This document shows, piece after piece, positions 62,503-64,000 of a DNA stretch of 64,000 nt. The notes beneath the pieces are model-generated. The model did no database searches, had not been told where the DNA came from, and saw nothing but the letters and a program-made list of their open reading frames with translations. The translations under genes were made by a program, and so were the position numbers. Position 1 is the stretch's first letter. Every line of letters starts with the position of its first letter. The stretch covers positions 124,001 through 188,000 of the forward strand of contig NZ_JAMTCR010000005.1 of assembly GCF_024171945.1 (NCBI RefSeq). Reading direction: 5' to 3'. This DNA is from Actinokineospora globicatena (lineage in GTDB: Bacteria; Actinomycetota; Actinomycetes; Mycobacteriales; Pseudonocardiaceae).

Positions 62503-63573
62503 ATGGCGACAGTGGCGGTGGTCGGCGGCGGGATCGCTGGCCTGGCGACGGCGATCGGCCTCGAGAAGCGGGGGTGGCGGGTCTCGGTGTTCGAACGCGC
62601 GACCGAGTTCACCGAGGTCGGCGCGGGGATCTCGTTGTGGCGCAACGCGCTGCGGGCGCTCGACGCGCTCGGGCTCGGCGACCAGGTGCGGGCCAGGGGT
62701 GTCGGCCCCGGTGGCGGCGGGCTGCGGGACAAGCGCGGCCGGTGGCTCGCGTCGGCCTCGGACAACGACCTGGTCATACTGCACCGCGCCGACCTGCTGG
62801 AAGTCCTGCTCGGCGCGGTCAAGCCGGACGCGCTGCGGGCCGGGACACCGGTCGACCGGCTGGAGGTCGTAGACGGCAAACCGGTCATCAACGGCGAACG
62901 GTTCGACCTGCTCGTCGGCGCTGACGGCTTGCGCAGCACCGTTCGCGCCACCTTCTGGCCGGACGCGGAACCGCCACGCCCCACCGGGCACACCGCGTGG
63001 CGCATGGTCCTACCCGCCGCAGGAGTCACCCCTAGCGAGACCTGGGGCGACAGGCAGGTCTTCGGCATCTTCCCCATGAGCGGCGACAGGGTCTACGCCT
63101 ACGCGGCGGCGGTAGTGCCACCGGACACTGTCTTCCCTGACGGCGACCTGGCCGAACTACGGCGCCGGTTCGCGGACTGGCACGACCCGATCCCCACCCT
63201 GGTCAACAACGCCGAGACCGCGCTACGCCACGACCTCTACTACCTCCCGGACCTCTCCTCTTACGTCCGCGGCCCGGTAGCCCTCGTCGGCGACGCCGCC
63301 CACGCCATGCCGCCCAACATGGGTCAAGGCGGCTGCCAGGCGCTAGAGGACGCGGTGACCCTCGCGGCCACCGCCGACGACCTGGCGCACTACGACGCAC
63401 TCCGCAGGCCGCGGTCCCAGAGCATCGCGCGGCGCTCGATCAGCACGGGCAAGTTCGTCCACAGCGGCGCCCCCTGGCGCGACACCCTGGTCCGGTTGTT
63501 GCCCGCGAGCCTCGTCCGGCGGGCCGTCGACCGGGCACTTGACTGGTACCCGCCGGTCGCACCCCTGGGCTGA
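62503..63573 (+). CDS. FAD-dependent monooxygenase (salicylate hydroxylase/PHBH-like)
   Basis: This 356-residue protein has the FAD ADP-binding motif VVGGGIAGLATAIGLEKRGW at residues 6-24. The DG-type motif LLVGADGLRSTVR (about 140-152) and the GD motif VALVGDAAHAMPPNMGQG (about 260-277) follow. This is the group A flavoprotein hydroxylase set. The substrate is probably an aromatic or polyketide-like ligand. It follows a strong GGAGGAG site and is likely de-repressed when the divergent TetR protein binds its ligand. Confidence 0.9.
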   Translation: MATVAVVGGGIAGLATAIGLEKRGWRVSVFERATEFTEVGAGISLWRNALRALDALGLGDQVRARGVGPGGGGLRDKRGRWLASASDNDLVILHRADLLEVLLGAVKPDALRAGTPVDRLEVVDGKPVINGERFDLLVGADGLRSTVRATFWPDAEPPRPTGHTAWRMVLPAAGVTPSETWGDRQVFGIFPMSGDRVYAYAAAVVPPDTVFPDGDLAELRRRFADWHDPIPTLVNNAETALRHDLYYLPDLSSYVRGPVALVGDAAHAMPPNMGQGGCQALEDAVTLAATADDLAHYDALRRPRSQSIARRSISTGKFVHSGAPWRDTLVRLLPASLVRRAVDRALDWYPPVAPLG

Positions 63574-63587
63574 GGGAAGATCGTGGG

Positions 63588-64000
63588 GTGCAGATAGCCG
63601 CGACCAAGGACCTCTGGCAGCAGATCTTCGGTGACCAGTGGGAGCCGCCAGCCACGATGGTGCTGGTCGCCGCTGGGATCGCGCTGGTCGTCGTGCTGGT
63701 CAACGCCCTGTGGCGACCGGCGCGCAACGTGATCACCATCGTGCACGAGGCGGGCCACGCGCTGATCGCCCTGCTCGCGGGCCGCAGGCTCACCGGCATC
63801 CGGCTGCACTCGGACACCTCCGGCGTCACCGTCTCGCGCGGCAAGCCGGAGGGACCGGGCATGGTCTGCACGGCCCTCGCCGGGTACGTCGCGCCGTCGC
63901 TGCTCGGCCTGGCCTTCGCGGCCCTGCTCGGCACCGATCGGGTCACCGCCGTCCTGGTGGTCTGCGCGATCCTGCTGCTGCTGGTGCTGATCATGATCCG
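63588..64000 (+). CDS. M50-type membrane metalloprotease (3' truncated)
   Basis: The frame runs off the window end, so no stop is seen. The visible 137 residues include a membrane helix (MVLVAAGIALVVVLVNAL), then ITIVHEAGHALIALLAG, the HExxH zinc motif of M50 peptidases set in a membrane helix, and two more hydrophobic helices. GTG 63588, 14 bp after the monooxygenase stop, gives the start. It could be a site-2-protease-like or simple M50B-type intramembrane protease. Confidence 0.8.
   Translation, partial: MQIAATKDLWQQIFGDQWEPPATMVLVAAGIALVVVLVNALWRPARNVITIVHEAGHALIALLAGRRLTGIRLHSDTSGVTVSRGKPEGPGMVCTALAGYVAPSLLGLAFAALLGTDRVTAVLVVCAILLLLVLIMI

Noticed and set aside
1-64000. tRNA or rRNA genes
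   Set aside because: I looked for T-loop and other conserved RNA motifs and found none; a short or divergent RNA could be missed without a covariance search.

Overview
The window is high-GC DNA with GTG and occasional TTG starts, strong purine-rich ribosome sites, TTGACA/TANNNT-type promoters and many short overlapping starts (ATGA, TGATG). The gene families are actinobacterial: large secreted proteins with Ala/Thr/Pro linkers, LAxTG-type sorting signals, DUF3467, DUF2252, DUF4239, and a Sfp-type phosphopantetheinyl transferase. The best fit is a mycelial actinomycete, probably of the Pseudonocardiales. That assignment is inferred from gene content; no rRNA or tRNA gene was seen that could confirm it.

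Layout: 1-7.7 kb holds the end of a sortase-anchored SdrD/Cna-B-like surface protein, a methyltransferase, a phosphopantetheinyl transferase, a secreted metallophosphatase and an MFS/beta-propeller pair. 7.7-13 kb (minus strand) has a MacB/FtsX-type ABC exporter, a proline-rich surface protein and a DUF4239 membrane protein. 13.4-24.2 kb carries a DUF2252 protein, a PhoD-like phosphatase, an orphan winged-helix protein, a GlxA-type regulator divergent from a rhodanese, a paralogous membrane/soluble pair, an O6-alkylguanine methyltransferase with an XRE regulator, and a small P-loop kinase. 24.2-31.9 kb is sugar metabolism: a GntR regulator divergent from edd-eda (Entner-Doudoroff), and a SIS isomerase, class II aldolase and PfkB kinase operon. 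32-34.6 kb has small DUF202, XRE and DUF1508-like genes.

The centrepiece is 34.7-49.6 kb. A Pst-type ABC phosphate importer (PstC, PstA, three PstS-like binding proteins, PstB) is interleaved with a surface-protein module. That module has a secreted Ig-like protein ending in a WxL-like domain, a DUF916/WxLIP-like membrane protein, a tethered small protein, an LASTG-anchored Thr-repeat protein, and a sortase-fold protein in which the catalytic His and Cys are replaced. One ~115-residue domain recurs four times in three of these proteins. A PHO-box-like 11-bp direct repeat precedes pstC, and two perfect hairpins divide the module. I propose this as a phosphate-linked cell-surface complex; function is inferred from linkage and domain content.

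49.7-53 kb has a STAS protein, an ankyrin-like protein, and a secreted CAP protein divergent from an ECF sigma factor fused to a zinc-binding anti-sigma motif, a membrane helix and a degenerate CAP domain. 53-64 kb holds tex, lutABC (lactate oxidation), a secreted VWA/Calx-beta protein, a cold-shock protein, a TetR regulator divergent from a flavin monooxygenase, and the start of an M50-type membrane protease. Non-coding DNA contains two 142-bp repeat copies, nine TTRTCCACA DnaA-box-like sites confined to intergenic regions (often 19 bp apart), and an over-represented 11-bp palindrome TCCACWGTGGA.
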